Positions 1 to 6,102 of a stretch of 11,876 nt of DNA are shown piece by piece (position 1 is the first letter of the stretch; each line of letters opens with the position of its first letter). The notes below the pieces were generated by a model that did no database searches, was not told the origin of the DNA, and saw nothing but the letters and a program-made list of their open reading frames with translations. Origin of the DNA: an uncultured Chitinophagaceae bacterium (GTDB lineage: Bacteria > Bacteroidota > Bacteroidia > Chitinophagales > Chitinophagaceae). The stretch is from the NCBI GenBank assembly GCA_937897585.1, contig CALCNY010000279.1, forward strand, positions 1 to 11,876, read 5' to 3'. The position numbers and the translations under genes were made by a program.

Positions 1-4
1 TTCT

Positions 5-119
5 CAGCAATGTCTCCTGCAAGGTACGTTGCGTTGTTAAAGAGATTTATTCAAAAGATTTAATAAGTTCAATAGGTTTAGGTCCTTTCAGTAATGTCTC
101 TTGCAAGGGGTGTTGCGTT
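5..119. repeat. Direct repeat pair, about 31 bp each
   Basis: The copies are 5-35 and 89-119, about 84 bp apart. They share AATGTCTC, TGCAAGG and GTTGCGTT, with about 26 of 31 positions identical by eye. The first copy has weak dyad symmetry (GCAATGT facing ACGTTGC), so it could fold as a small hairpin. Function is unknown; it resembles the short dispersed repeats common between genes in this phylum. Confidence 0.6.
49..79 (+). repeat. Dispersed TTCAA/TTTAATA repeat, copy 1
   Basis: The segment reads TTCAAAAGATTTAATAAG and then TTCAATAGGTTT. It aligns with 6532-6561 (TTCAAGAAGTTTAATACG then TTCAAAAGGTT) at most positions. A more diverged copy lies in the opposite orientation at 6625-6657. 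It is non-coding, and nothing shows it is itself mobile. Confidence 0.6.
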
Positions 120-137
120 TTTGGTGATGATAATCCA

Positions 138-200
138 GTATCCAGCCTATCTAGCTTATCCATCTTATCCAGCTTATCCAGCCTATCTAGCTTATCCAGC
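138..200. repeat. 9-bp tandem array, seven units
   Basis: Seven consecutive 9-bp units follow the consensus TTATCCAGC: GTATCCAGC, CTATCTAGC, TTATCCATC, TTATCCAGC, TTATCCAGC, CTATCTAGC, TTATCCAGC. The pair TCCAGC-CTATCTAGC occurs twice, suggesting duplication of a larger block. The unit length is a multiple of three, but no open frame with a start runs through the array as a plausible gene. There are no spacers, so it is not a CRISPR. It is a candidate for copy-number variation between strains. Confidence 0.8.
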
Positions 201-340
201 TTTTCAGCATCTTGCATCTAAAATCTAAGCCCAAAGCAAATCAAGTTCAATAAATGTGTTCTTTTAAAATTAGATTTTCATCTGATATGACAAGTGTTTA
301 TATTCGTAAATATTTATCAATAATTATTATTCAAAAAATC

Positions 341-1129
341 ATGTTGAAGAAAATCGGGCTTGTCATACTAACGATACTATTTGCTTTTAATCATAATTAT
401 GCTCAAGTAAAAAAAGAAACTGTAGTTATAGACAATGCAAATCCACTAAAAGGCTTAAGAAAAGCAAGTTTCAAAGAATTGGATCAAAGCAAGCCATTGA
501 TGCTTGATGGTTTTTCTACGCCGGTATATTCAGAAAATCTTGAGTTATTGAAAGGAGAAGCATTCATGAAGGTGATGAGTACAGGAGATATGATTCCTGA
601 TGTGTTTGTAGACAGCAACAATGACGTAAAAGCATTTGTTTTAAGAAAAGCTACTGACCTTGAAAAAAGTAAGATGATTCAAATGCAAGATGATGTGATG
701 ACTAAAAAAGACTTGGCAGGTAAACCGGCATTTCCTTTTTCGGTAACAGATATCAACAGCAACAAATATTCTCTTGAAAGTTTGAAAGGGAAGGTTATTG
801 TTATCAATTTTTGGTTTGTAGAATGTAAACCTTGTGTCATGGAAATGCCTGAACTCAATAAGCTTGTAGAAAAGTATAAAAATAAAGATGTTGTTTTCTT
901 AGGCTTTGCTATCAATGAAAAAGATAAGATTGAAAAGTTTTTAAAGACTACTACTTACAAGTACAATGTAGTTCCCAGTGCTCAAGAAGCCATCCAAACT
1001 TATGGTGTAAATTCATTTCCAACTCATATTGTGATTGATAAAAATTCCAACATTTCATTTACTACAAGTGGGCTGGGAGAGACAACGATTGAGGATTTAG
1101 AAAAGGAGATTGGGCGGTTGGTGGAGTAG
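341..1129 (+). CDS. TlpA-like thioredoxin-fold thiol-disulfide protein, exported
   Basis: A 262-residue protein predicted to act in the periplasm on thiol-disulfide exchange. Residues 1-21 look like a signal peptide: two lysines, the hydrophobic run IGLVILTILFAF, then NHNYAQ. Residues 22-125 are a region I do not recognise. Residues 127-262 form a TlpA/AhpC-type thioredoxin domain with the redox motif W158-F-V-E-C162-K-P-C165 and the cis-proline loop F226-P227-T228. I chose the ATG at 341 because the open frame back to 254 only adds 29 residues before the signal peptide and would bury it. The gene converges on the ABC ATPase gene, and a GC hairpin repeat begins 2 nt after the stop. Members of this family serve as cytochrome c maturation reductases or general oxidoreductases. 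The ccm genes lie 8 kb away in another unit, so a link to them is speculative. Confidence 0.85.
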   Translation: MLKKIGLVILTILFAFNHNYAQVKKETVVIDNANPLKGLRKASFKELDQSKPLMLDGFSTPVYSENLELLKGEAFMKVMSTGDMIPDVFVDSNNDVKAFVLRKATDLEKSKMIQMQDDVMTKKDLAGKPAFPFSVTDINSNKYSLESLKGKVIVINFWFVECKPCVMEMPELNKLVEKYKNKDVVFLGFAINEKDKIEKFLKTTTYKYNVVPSAQEAIQTYGVNSFPTHIVIDKNSNISFTTSGLGETTIEDLEKEIGRLVE

Positions 1130-1130
1130 G

Positions 1131-1158
1131 AAGCCCCCTCGATCCCCCGAAGGGGGAA
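1131..1158 (+). repeat. CCCCC/GGGGG hairpin element, forward copy 1
   Basis: The element begins AAGCCCCCTCGATCCCCC and continues GAAGGGGGA. The core stem is TCCCCC (1143-1148) pairing with GGGGGA (1152-1157) over a 3-nt loop. It starts 2 nt after the stop codon of the TlpA-like gene. The T-rich run after GGC at 1174-1181 could help transcription end here, but the second stem is very short, so terminator function is only possible. Confidence 0.7.
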
Positions 1159-1376
1159 ATGAAAAATGCCAAAGGCTTTTTGTTTCTTTGTGCCTTCGTG
1201 GCAAGTGAAATGTAAAATGTAAAATATTTAATGTAAAATGTAAAAGTTGAATTTAGGAAATGAAATAGTCAGTATCTCATGTATGAAAAACAGTCTTCGT
1301 GTTACTTTGTGCCTTCGTGTTTGTGGCGAATAGAAATAATAAATAAGAAAGTTAAAATAAGGAATAAGGAAGTGGA

Positions 1377-1404
1377 ATCCCCCTCTGTCCCCCAAAGGGG
1401 GAAG
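1377..1404 (+). repeat. CCCCC/GGGGG hairpin element, forward copy 2
   Basis: An ATCCCCCT lead is followed by TCCCCC (1388-1393), loop AAA and GGGGGA (1397-1402). It has the same layout and orientation as the element at 1131. It lies in mid-gap between two convergent genes. Confidence 0.7.
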
Positions 1405-1462
1405 GTTTCAATTTCGGATTTTTAAAAAAATTATATCACTTTATGTTTTTGTGCCATAATAA

Positions 1463-1498
1463 CTTGCGGCTTTGCTTCCTTGCGAGCCTTGCGTGAAA
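1463..1498. repeat. TTGCG-rich dispersed repeat segment
   Basis: The segment reads CTTGCGGCTTTGC, then TTCCTTGCGAG, then CCTTGCGTGAAA. It is three imperfect units around CTTGCG. Similar CTTTGCG strings are familiar between genes in this phylum (from memory, not searched). It is non-coding here. Confidence 0.45.
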
Positions 1499-1506
1499 CC
1501 CATTCA

Positions 1507-1566
1507 TGAATTCTTGGTTTATCAACATAACGCAATCAACTTCCCCCTTTGGGGGATTCAGGGGGC
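1507..1566 (-). repeat. Inverted hairpin element with conserved lead-in, island I
   Basis: The stretch carries GAATTC, then CAACATAACGCAATCAAC, then TTCCCCCTTTGGGGGATT and AGGGGGC. It is nearly identical to 5998-6056. The core stem is TCCCCC (1542-1547) with GGGGGA (1551-1556). Read on the minus strand it has the same orientation as the forward elements read on the plus strand, so it closes island I as an inverted end. Its right part (from 1536) is inside the ABC ATPase reading frame and supplies that gene's stop codon. Confidence 0.8.
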
Positions 1567-3248
1567 ACTCTCCCCGTTATACTCCCAATTAACTCTCTCG
1601 TATAATCATCTTGAGGGTTAAAAAATATCTCATTCGCATCTCCCTGTTCTACAATTTTTCCATCCTTCATTACAATGATGCGGTCGCTGATGTAATGCAC
1701 TACTGAAAGATCGTGGGAGATGAAAAGTGAAGTAAACTTGTAGGTAGATTTTAATTCGTTAATGAGATTCAGCACTTGCGCTTGCACACTCACATCCAAC
1801 GCAGAAACACTTTCATCAAAAACCATAATCGAAGGCTCGGTTGACAAAGCTCTGGCAATACATATTCTTTGTCGCTGGCCACCACTGAACTGATGAGGAT
1901 ATTTGTTGAATTGATCAGCTTTCAAACTAACCTGTTCCATTAGTTCAATGGCTTTGTCTTTACGTTGTTTGTTGTTGCCGAATAAGCCATGAACTTTCAT
2001 GGGTTCTGTAATGGCATCGCCGATGGTTAGACGAGGATTCAACGATCCATAAGGATCCTGAAATACGATTTGTAATTCTTTGCCTTTCTTAATGGCATTA
2101 TTTTCTCTGTTGACGTCTTGTCCATTAATTTTTATCGTTCCTGAAGTTGGTTGAATCAACTGTAATATCGATCTGCCTAAAGTTGTTTTGCCGCAACCGC
2201 TTTCGCCAACAATACCAATGGTTTCCTGTGGGTACACATCAAAACTTACGCCGTCTAATGCTTTGTGATACGAAGTGATTTTTCCCCAAATGTTTTTCGA
2301 AGAAGGATAATAAACTTTCAACGAATCAACAGCGATTACAGGATTGTCGGCTTTTACATTTTTAGTAGCAAATTCATGTTCAATTTTTCCAACTTTCAAT
2401 TGATTTTCTGTTGATAAAAAATCACTTAAAACAGGCAGTCGTTTTCCTTTCATCTCAGGTATTGGTTTGCACATCAACAATCCTTTCGTGTATGCGTTAC
2501 CGGGATTGGTTAATATGTTACGAGCATTTCCTTGCTCAACAATATTTCCTTTGTACAAAACGACTATATCATCGGCTACATCACTTACCAATCCTAAATC
2601 GTGTGTAATTAACATCACAGACATATTGTATTGCAATTGCAATTTTTTCAGCAATCCCATAATACTTTTTTGAACACGCACATCCAAAGCAGTAGTAGGC
2701 TCATCAGCTATCAACAATTTAGGATTACAGGCAATCGCTATGGCAATCATCACTCTTTGTTTTTGTCCGCCGCTAATTTGATGAGGATAGGAATTGAAGA
2801 TTTTCTCAGGGTTGGGTAATTCTACTTCTTTAAACAATTGCAGTGTTTTTTCTTTGGCTGCTTGCTTTGATATTTTTTTATGTTGAATTAATATTTCCAT
2901 GACTTGCTTTCCACATTTGATAAGCGGATTTAAGGCAGTCATCGGTTCCTGAAATATCATTGAAATTTGATGTCCACGAATATTGGAAATGGATTTATTA
3001 TTCAAGGACGTTAATTCTGCAGAATTTTCATTTGTATTGAAAATGATGTTGCCAGAAACACTAGCTCCTTCAGGCAATAGTTGAAGTAGAGATAAAGCCG
3101 TTAATGATTTACCCGAACCGCTTTCACCAACAACAGCAGTAAATTTTCCAGATTCAATTTGAAATGAAATGTCATTTAAAGCTTTAAAAATTTCATTAGA
3201 CTTTTGAAAACTAATGCTGAGATTTTTTATTTCCAGTAATGGTTGCAT
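1536..3248 (-). CDS. ABC transporter, fused double ATP-binding protein, Opp/Dpp peptide-type
   Basis: This 570-residue cytoplasmic protein fuses two ATPase domains, as in YejF/GsiA-type proteins that power import of peptides or similar solutes. Domain 1 has Walker A G41-ESGSGK-S48, Q-loop Q100, signature SGGQKQR (159-165), Walker B LLIADEP with D182-E183, and H216. Domain 2 has Walker A G348-ESGCGK-T355, Q-loop Q397, signature SGGQRQR (455-461), Walker B D478-E479 and H512. Both sites keep the catalytic Glu and His, so both look active. The usual DEP after Walker B reads DES in domain 2. The gene lies 37 nt downstream of AMP nucleosidase on the same strand with no clear promoter between, so co-transcription is likely. 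No permease or binding protein gene is nearby. The last ten residues (561-570) and the TGA stop are encoded by a dispersed hairpin repeat. Confidence 0.95.
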   Translation of the reverse strand: MQPLLEIKNLSISFQKSNEIFKALNDISFQIESGKFTAVVGESGSGKSLTALSLLQLLPEGASVSGNIIFNTNENSAELTSLNNKSISNIRGHQISMIFQEPMTALNPLIKCGKQVMEILIQHKKISKQAAKEKTLQLFKEVELPNPEKIFNSYPHQISGGQKQRVMIAIAIACNPKLLIADEPTTALDVRVQKSIMGLLKKLQLQYNMSVMLITHDLGLVSDVADDIVVLYKGNIVEQGNARNILTNPGNAYTKGLLMCKPIPEMKGKRLPVLSDFLSTENQLKVGKIEHEFATKNVKADNPVIAVDSLKVYYPSSKNIWGKITSYHKALDGVSFDVYPQETIGIVGESGCGKTTLGRSILQLIQPTSGTIKINGQDVNRENNAIKKGKELQIVFQDPYGSLNPRLTIGDAITEPMKVHGLFGNNKQRKDKAIELMEQVSLKADQFNKYPHQFSGGQRQRICIARALSTEPSIMVFDESVSALDVSVQAQVLNLINELKSTYKFTSLFISHDLSVVHYISDRIIVMKDGKIVEQGDANEIFFNPQDDYTRELIGSITGRVPPESPKGGS

Positions 3249-3253
3249 GGGAT

Positions 3254-3281
3254 AATTGAAAATTCAAAATTGAAAATTCAA
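3254..3281. repeat. 14-bp tandem repeat, two exact units
   Basis: AATTGAAAATTCAA occurs twice head to tail (3254-3267 and 3268-3281), filling most of the 37-nt gap between the AMP nucleosidase stop and the ABC ATPase start. Each unit also has short dyad symmetry (TTGAA/TTCAA). It lies just before the ATPase start codon and replaces any recognisable ribosome-binding site. Whether it affects translation cannot be told. Confidence 0.8.
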
Positions 3282-3285
3282 AAAA

Positions 3286-4056
3286 TTAAAATTTAAGGTG
3301 TCTCACGGTTTGTCCATTATTGATCAATTGTTTTAATGAATCAACACCTACTTTTAAATGGCGTTCTACAAATTGGGCCGTTACAGTAATATCACTGGCT
3401 TCTGTTTTTACACCTTCAGGAACCATAGGAGAATCACTCACCAGCAACAATGCGCCTGTTGGAATTTTATTGTAAAACCCAACTGTAAAAATAGTGGCCG
3501 TTTCCATGTCGATGGCATAAGCTCTTACTTTTTGAAGATAATCTTTAAAGGCTTCATCATGTTCCCAAACTCTTCTGTTGGTAGTATAACAAACGCCTGT
3601 CCAATAATCACATTCGTATTCTCTGATGGTTGTAGATATCGCTTTCTGCAACGCGAAAGCAGGAAGCGCAGGCACTTCTGCGGGGAAATAATCATTGCTG
3701 GTTCCTTCTCCTCTGATGGCAGCAATTGGCAAAATCAAGTCACCTATTTTATTTCTTTTTTTAAGTCCGCCACATTTACCTAAAAACAAAACTGCTTTAG
3801 GACTAATTGCCGTAAGTAAATCCATTATAGTGGCACTACCCGGACTGCCCATGCCGAAATTGATGATGGTAATGTTATCAGCAGTGGCGCATTGCATAGG
3901 TCTGTCTGCGCCCACCACATCCACATTATTCCAATCAGCAAATAACTTTACATAATTTGAAAAGTTGGTCAGTAAAATATATTCACCGAAATTATCCAAT
4001 TGTTGTCCGGTATATCTTGGGAGCCAGTTGGCAACGATTTCTTCTTTTGTTTTCAT
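3286..4056 (-). CDS. amn: AMP nucleosidase, short Bacteroidota form
   Basis: A 256-residue protein predicted to hydrolyse AMP to adenine and ribose 5-phosphate in purine salvage or AMP-level control. It belongs to the PNP/UDP phosphorylase fold: the phosphate-site-type segment INFGMGSPGSATIMD, the core strand VLFLGKCGGL, and the nucleoside-binding motif DMETAT are all present. The E. coli enzyme is about 480 residues with an extra N-terminal domain. This one holds only the catalytic domain, as is usual for the form annotated in this phylum. The start at 4056 fits the family start MKTKEEI and leaves a short leader after a TATTTTTG box at 4116-4123. It is the first gene of a probable two-gene unit with the ABC ATPase and is divergent from the subtilase gene. 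A related nucleoside hydrolase or phosphorylase activity cannot be excluded. Confidence 0.88.
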   Translation of the reverse strand: MKTKEEIVANWLPRYTGQQLDNFGEYILLTNFSNYVKLFADWNNVDVVGADRPMQCATADNITIINFGMGSPGSATIMDLLTAISPKAVLFLGKCGGLKKRNKIGDLILPIAAIRGEGTSNDYFPAEVPALPAFALQKAISTTIREYECDYWTGVCYTTNRRVWEHDEAFKDYLQKVRAYAIDMETATIFTVGFYNKIPTGALLLVSDSPMVPEGVKTEASDITVTAQFVERHLKVGVDSLKQLINNGQTVRHLKF

Positions 4057-4115
4057 GTGATAAATTTTAATTTCAACATTGTCAAAATCTCATTTGAAAA
4101 TTATTAATAAATATA

Positions 4116-4123
4116 CAAAAATA
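4116..4123 (-). promoter_or_regulatory. Candidate -7 box for amn
   Basis: On the minus strand this reads TATTTTTG, an exact match to the Bacteroidota -7 consensus TAnnTTTG. Transcription would begin near 4109, giving a leader of about 50 nt before the ATG at 4056. No good TTG-type -33 box lies 17-23 bp further upstream. Confidence 0.5.
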
Positions 4124-4203
4124 GTTTTGAGGCTTACTGAATAAAGTTCAGTGTGACTGAAGAAACATCAGCGTTTTTCGAATTCGAATTGAATTTACAT
4201 AGA

Positions 4204-4211
4204 TAATTTTG
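4204..4211 (+). promoter_or_regulatory. Candidate -7 box for the subtilase gene
   Basis: TAATTTTG matches TAnnTTTG exactly, 19 nt before the ATG at 4231, giving a leader of about 13 nt. No TTG lies at the expected -33 distance; that position is instead covered by the palindrome TTCGAATTCGAA at 4177-4188. An alternative exact box, TAGTTTTG, lies at 4122-4129. Confidence 0.5.
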
Positions 4212-4230
4212 ATTTCTAAAACTTACCCTT

Positions 4231-5790
4231 ATGATCAAAAAATTTATTTACTTTTCGTTTGTCTTCATTTTATTTTTTTCTTGTAAAAAATCGGTTGTTG
4301 AAAACGAACCATTTGTCATCACAGATAAAACAATAACAAGAGCCGAAATCGACAATTTTATCAAACAAGAAATTTACAATCAACATCAATTTGAATGGAA
4401 AAAAGCAACTGATGAAATGATCAATAGTGCATTGAATTATTCTGACCATATTTTATCAGTTGGATATACAACAGGAAAAATAGCATCATTTGATAAAAGC
4501 ATCTCCTCAATCAATATCCATGATTTGGAATGGCAAACAGTTCGCCAACAAATTATCAATTTGATATTGCAATCAGAACAGCAACTAAATAAGAACTTGA
4601 CTATTGCAGATATTATGCCATGGGAAGAAAAAGTACTTCCTGTAGTTGATGTCATTGTAAAAAATCCTGCAACAATAAAATTATTACGAAATAATAAATT
4701 AGTCAGGTATGCCGAACCGTTAGGTTATGAACCTGAAGAATTATCAATTGCTTATCAAAGAGAACATATTTCTGAAAACGCAAGTTCCAGTGGATGTGGG
4801 AGTAATACGGCAACATTAGATTTGGTTCAAAATATGGATTATGTGAATATTTCTCCTTCATCAAAACAATCATGGAATTACATTTATCACAACATCCCAA
4901 GAGCGTGGAGTAAATCTACGGGAGCAGGTACAAAAGTTTTTTTCATAGACACCGGTTGTGAATTTGATCAAGAAAATTTGGGTTCAGCGTTTAATCAAGG
5001 TTCATCAACTGGAAGAACAATTGAAAAAATGGTGACCTTACCTCGCGAAACATTTTTGGGACTTCCCACTGGGGATGTAGAAACTCCAGATGATGGCTGT
5101 GGTCATGGAACTGCTATGGCCGGAGCATGTGGTGCTCCCAGAGGAACCGATGGTAATGCTTGTGGTGTTGCTTATAATTGCAATTTAGTAACCTGCAGAG
5201 CTGCTGCAGATGTATATCTTGATGAAAGCAGAGAAGCCAAAGGTGTGGCAGATGCTTTCACGAATGCAGCAAATAGAGCAGACGTAAAAATCATTAGCAT
5301 GAGCATGGGGCGTATCACTTCAAGTTCTCAAATCAAAGATGCAGTTTTGTATGCTTATGGAAAAGGCAAATTGATATTTTGTGCAGCTGGTACATCATTC
5401 AGCTGGACTAGCGGATGGGCAGGTGTCATCTTTCCGGCATCGATGCCTGAAGTAAATGCTGTTACAGGTGTTAGAGATAATAGTTCTATTACCACTTGTA
5501 CTGATTGTCATAGTGGTAGTGAAACTGATTTTACAATAGTTATGGAGCGTTTTATGGATTACAGAAAACCATTGACTTTAGCGATGAGTGGAGATGTGCC
5601 TTCAACAATAGGCGGTTCTTCGGTAGCAACCGCAACTGCTGCTGGTATAGCGGCTTTGGTGTATTCAAGATTTCCTACTTATACACGAGATCAAATTTTA
5701 AATAAACTCATTCAAACCAGTGCGAATTATCCTACACGTAATGCAAGTTTGGGTTGGGGAAATTTGAATGCGGATGGGGCGACGAATTAG
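4231..5790 (+). CDS. Subtilisin-like (S8 family) serine protease, lipoprotein
   Basis: A 519-residue exported protease. Residues 1-18 form a lipoprotein signal ending in FFSC, with C18 as the likely lipidated cysteine; residues after it are KKS, so there is no obvious acidic surface-export signal. Residues 19-200 are a helical-looking region of unknown fold, perhaps a pro-domain. The S8 domain (about 215-515) shows the full triad: D240 in FIDTG, H292 in GHGTAMAG, and S464 in GGSSVATATAAG. The segment that normally reads AAGN, whose Asn forms the oxyanion hole, reads AAGT (T388). The mature part is rich in cysteine (C189, 243, 290, 300, 311, 317, 322, 384, 423, 426), suggesting disulfides or a metal site at C423-TD-C426. 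The stop codon overlaps a dispersed hairpin repeat. Its substrate cannot be told. It is divergent from amn, and I infer no functional link. Confidence 0.9.
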   Translation: MIKKFIYFSFVFILFFSCKKSVVENEPFVITDKTITRAEIDNFIKQEIYNQHQFEWKKATDEMINSALNYSDHILSVGYTTGKIASFDKSISSINIHDLEWQTVRQQIINLILQSEQQLNKNLTIADIMPWEEKVLPVVDVIVKNPATIKLLRNNKLVRYAEPLGYEPEELSIAYQREHISENASSSGCGSNTATLDLVQNMDYVNISPSSKQSWNYIYHNIPRAWSKSTGAGTKVFFIDTGCEFDQENLGSAFNQGSSTGRTIEKMVTLPRETFLGLPTGDVETPDDGCGHGTAMAGACGAPRGTDGNACGVAYNCNLVTCRAAADVYLDESREAKGVADAFTNAANRADVKIISMSMGRITSSSQIKDAVLYAYGKGKLIFCAAGTSFSWTSGWAGVIFPASMPEVNAVTGVRDNSSITTCTDCHSGSETDFTIVMERFMDYRKPLTLAMSGDVPSTIGGSSVATATAAGIAALVYSRFPTYTRDQILNKLIQTSANYPTRNASLGWGNLNADGATN

Positions 5791-5815
5791 CCCCTAAATC
5801 GCCCGGAGGGGGAAG
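5788..5815 (+). repeat. Degenerate forward hairpin element at the subtilase stop
   Basis: It reads TAGCCCCTAAATCGCCC then GGAGGGGGAAG. The TAG at its left edge is the stop codon of the subtilase gene, so the repeat overlaps the end of the coding sequence. The stem is weaker than in the copies at 1131 and 1377 because the C-run is interrupted. Confidence 0.6.
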
Positions 5816-5930
5816 TGAAAAAGCCTTTGTGTTACTTTGTGGCGGATAAAAAATGTAAAATATTGAATGTAAAATATTGAATGTAAAAGTTGCAATTAGG
5901 AAATCAAATTTTCATTTTCTCATGAAAAGC

Positions 5931-5963
5931 CTCACCCCAACCCCTCTCCAATAGAGAGGGGAG
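5931..5963. repeat. CCCCTCTC/GAGAGGGG hairpin repeat
   Basis: CCTCACCCCAA leads into a perfect 8-bp stem, CCCCTCTC (5941-5948) with GAGAGGGG (5954-5961), loop CAATA. A T7 run follows only at 5973-5979, about 11 nt beyond the stem, so it is not a standard intrinsic terminator, though it might still slow or end transcription from the subtilase gene. It resembles a short repeat seen between genes in many bacteria (from memory, not searched). Confidence 0.65.
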
Positions 5964-5997
5964 CAAACAGAATTTTTTTACTAGAAAAATAATTTGT

Positions 5998-6056
5998 GAA
6001 TTCGTAGTTATACAACAAAACGCAATCAACTTCCCCCTTGGGGGGATTGAGGGGGC
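5998..6056 (-). repeat. Inverted hairpin element with conserved lead-in, island II
   Basis: It matches 1507-1566 closely: GAATTC, CAACA, AACGCAATCAACTTCCCCC, then GGGGGATT and AGGGGGC. The core stem is TCCCCC (6032-6037) with GGGGGA (6041-6046). A truncated copy, CCTTGGGCGATTGAGGGGGC-like, follows at 6064-6082. The partner copy is read into a protein at its end; this one is wholly non-coding. Confidence 0.8.
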
Positions 6057-6065
6057 TTTATTTCC

Positions 6066-6096
6066 TTGGGCGATTGAGGGGGCTTTTATAACTTTA
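6066..6096 (+). promoter_or_regulatory. Possible promoter of the PD-(D/E)xK gene, beside a repeat
   Basis: TTG (6066-6068), 20 bp, then TAACTTTA (6089-6096) fits the Bacteroidota promoter layout with one mismatch in the -7 box. The ATG follows 6 nt later (CCAACA), so the transcript would be nearly leaderless. The same spacing of TAACTTTG to ATG occurs at ccmB. The TTG lies inside the partial repeat copy. Confidence 0.4.
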
Positions 6097-6102
6097 CCAA
6101 CA

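Larger units (their letters stand above)
1..340. other. Gene-free left flank containing three kinds of short repeat
   Basis: No convincing coding region is visible here. The stretch holds a diverged direct repeat pair (5-35 and 89-119), a TTCAA-rich repeat (49-79) that recurs near 6532 and, inverted, near 6625, and a 9-bp tandem array (138-200). An in-frame ATG at 254 extends the next gene by 29 residues, but that extension looks non-coding (see the TlpA-like entry). I found no exact TAnnTTTG box upstream of 341; TAGATTTT near 271 is a near match only. Confidence 0.7.
1131..1566. repeat. Composite repeat island I, between convergent genes
   Basis: This stretch has no gene except the last codons of the ABC ATPase. 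In order it holds: a CCCCC/GGGGG hairpin element (1131-1158); AAAGGC followed by T-rich DNA; TTTGTGCCTTCGTG segments (about 1187-1203 and 1306-1328); ATGTAAAA repeats (1208-1247); a TTAGGAAAT module (about 1252-1262); a second hairpin element (1377-1404); a TTGCG-rich segment (1463-1498); and an inverted hairpin element with a conserved lead-in (1507-1566). The same modules recur in the same order, in shorter form, at 5788-6056. I see no transposase gene or target-site duplication. Confidence 0.75.
4057..4230. promoter_or_regulatory. Divergent promoter region, amn and subtilase
   Basis: An AT-rich 174-bp gap between divergently transcribed genes. It holds an exact minus-strand -7 box (4116-4123), an overlapping exact plus-strand box TAGTTTTG (4122-4129), a second plus-strand box TAATTTTG (4204-4211), and a perfect 12-bp palindrome TTCGAATTCGAA (4177-4188). 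No open frame of note. Confidence 0.6.
5788..6102. repeat. Composite repeat island II, between two plus-strand genes
   Basis: The gap has no gene. Modules in order are: a degenerate forward hairpin element (5788-5815); GTGTTACTTTGTGGCGGATA (5830-5849), which resembles 1299-1330 with 14 bases missing; ATGTAAAATATTGA repeats (5852-5888); a GCAATTAGGAAAT module (5892-5904); a CCCCTCTC hairpin (5941-5961); and the inverted hairpin element (5998-6056), followed by a partial extra copy (6064-6082). The order matches island I. The right edge ends at the probable promoter of the next gene. Confidence 0.75.

Noticed and set aside
138..200. CRISPR-like array
   Set aside because: The 9-bp units abut with no spacers, and no cas gene is present.
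254..340. Longer start for the TlpA-like protein at 254
   Set aside because: The 29 added residues precede a normal signal peptide and would bury it; the DNA is AT-rich and looks like leader sequence.
3358..3783. Plus-strand open frame opposite amn (141 residues), and similar frames opposite the other genes
   Set aside because: They lie antisense to well-recognised genes, have no family resemblance and have no promoter-like start; they are shadows.
5941..5979. Intrinsic terminator for the subtilase gene
   Set aside because: The 8-bp GC stem is good, but the T7 run is about 11 nt away from it, too far for a standard terminator; kept as a repeat.
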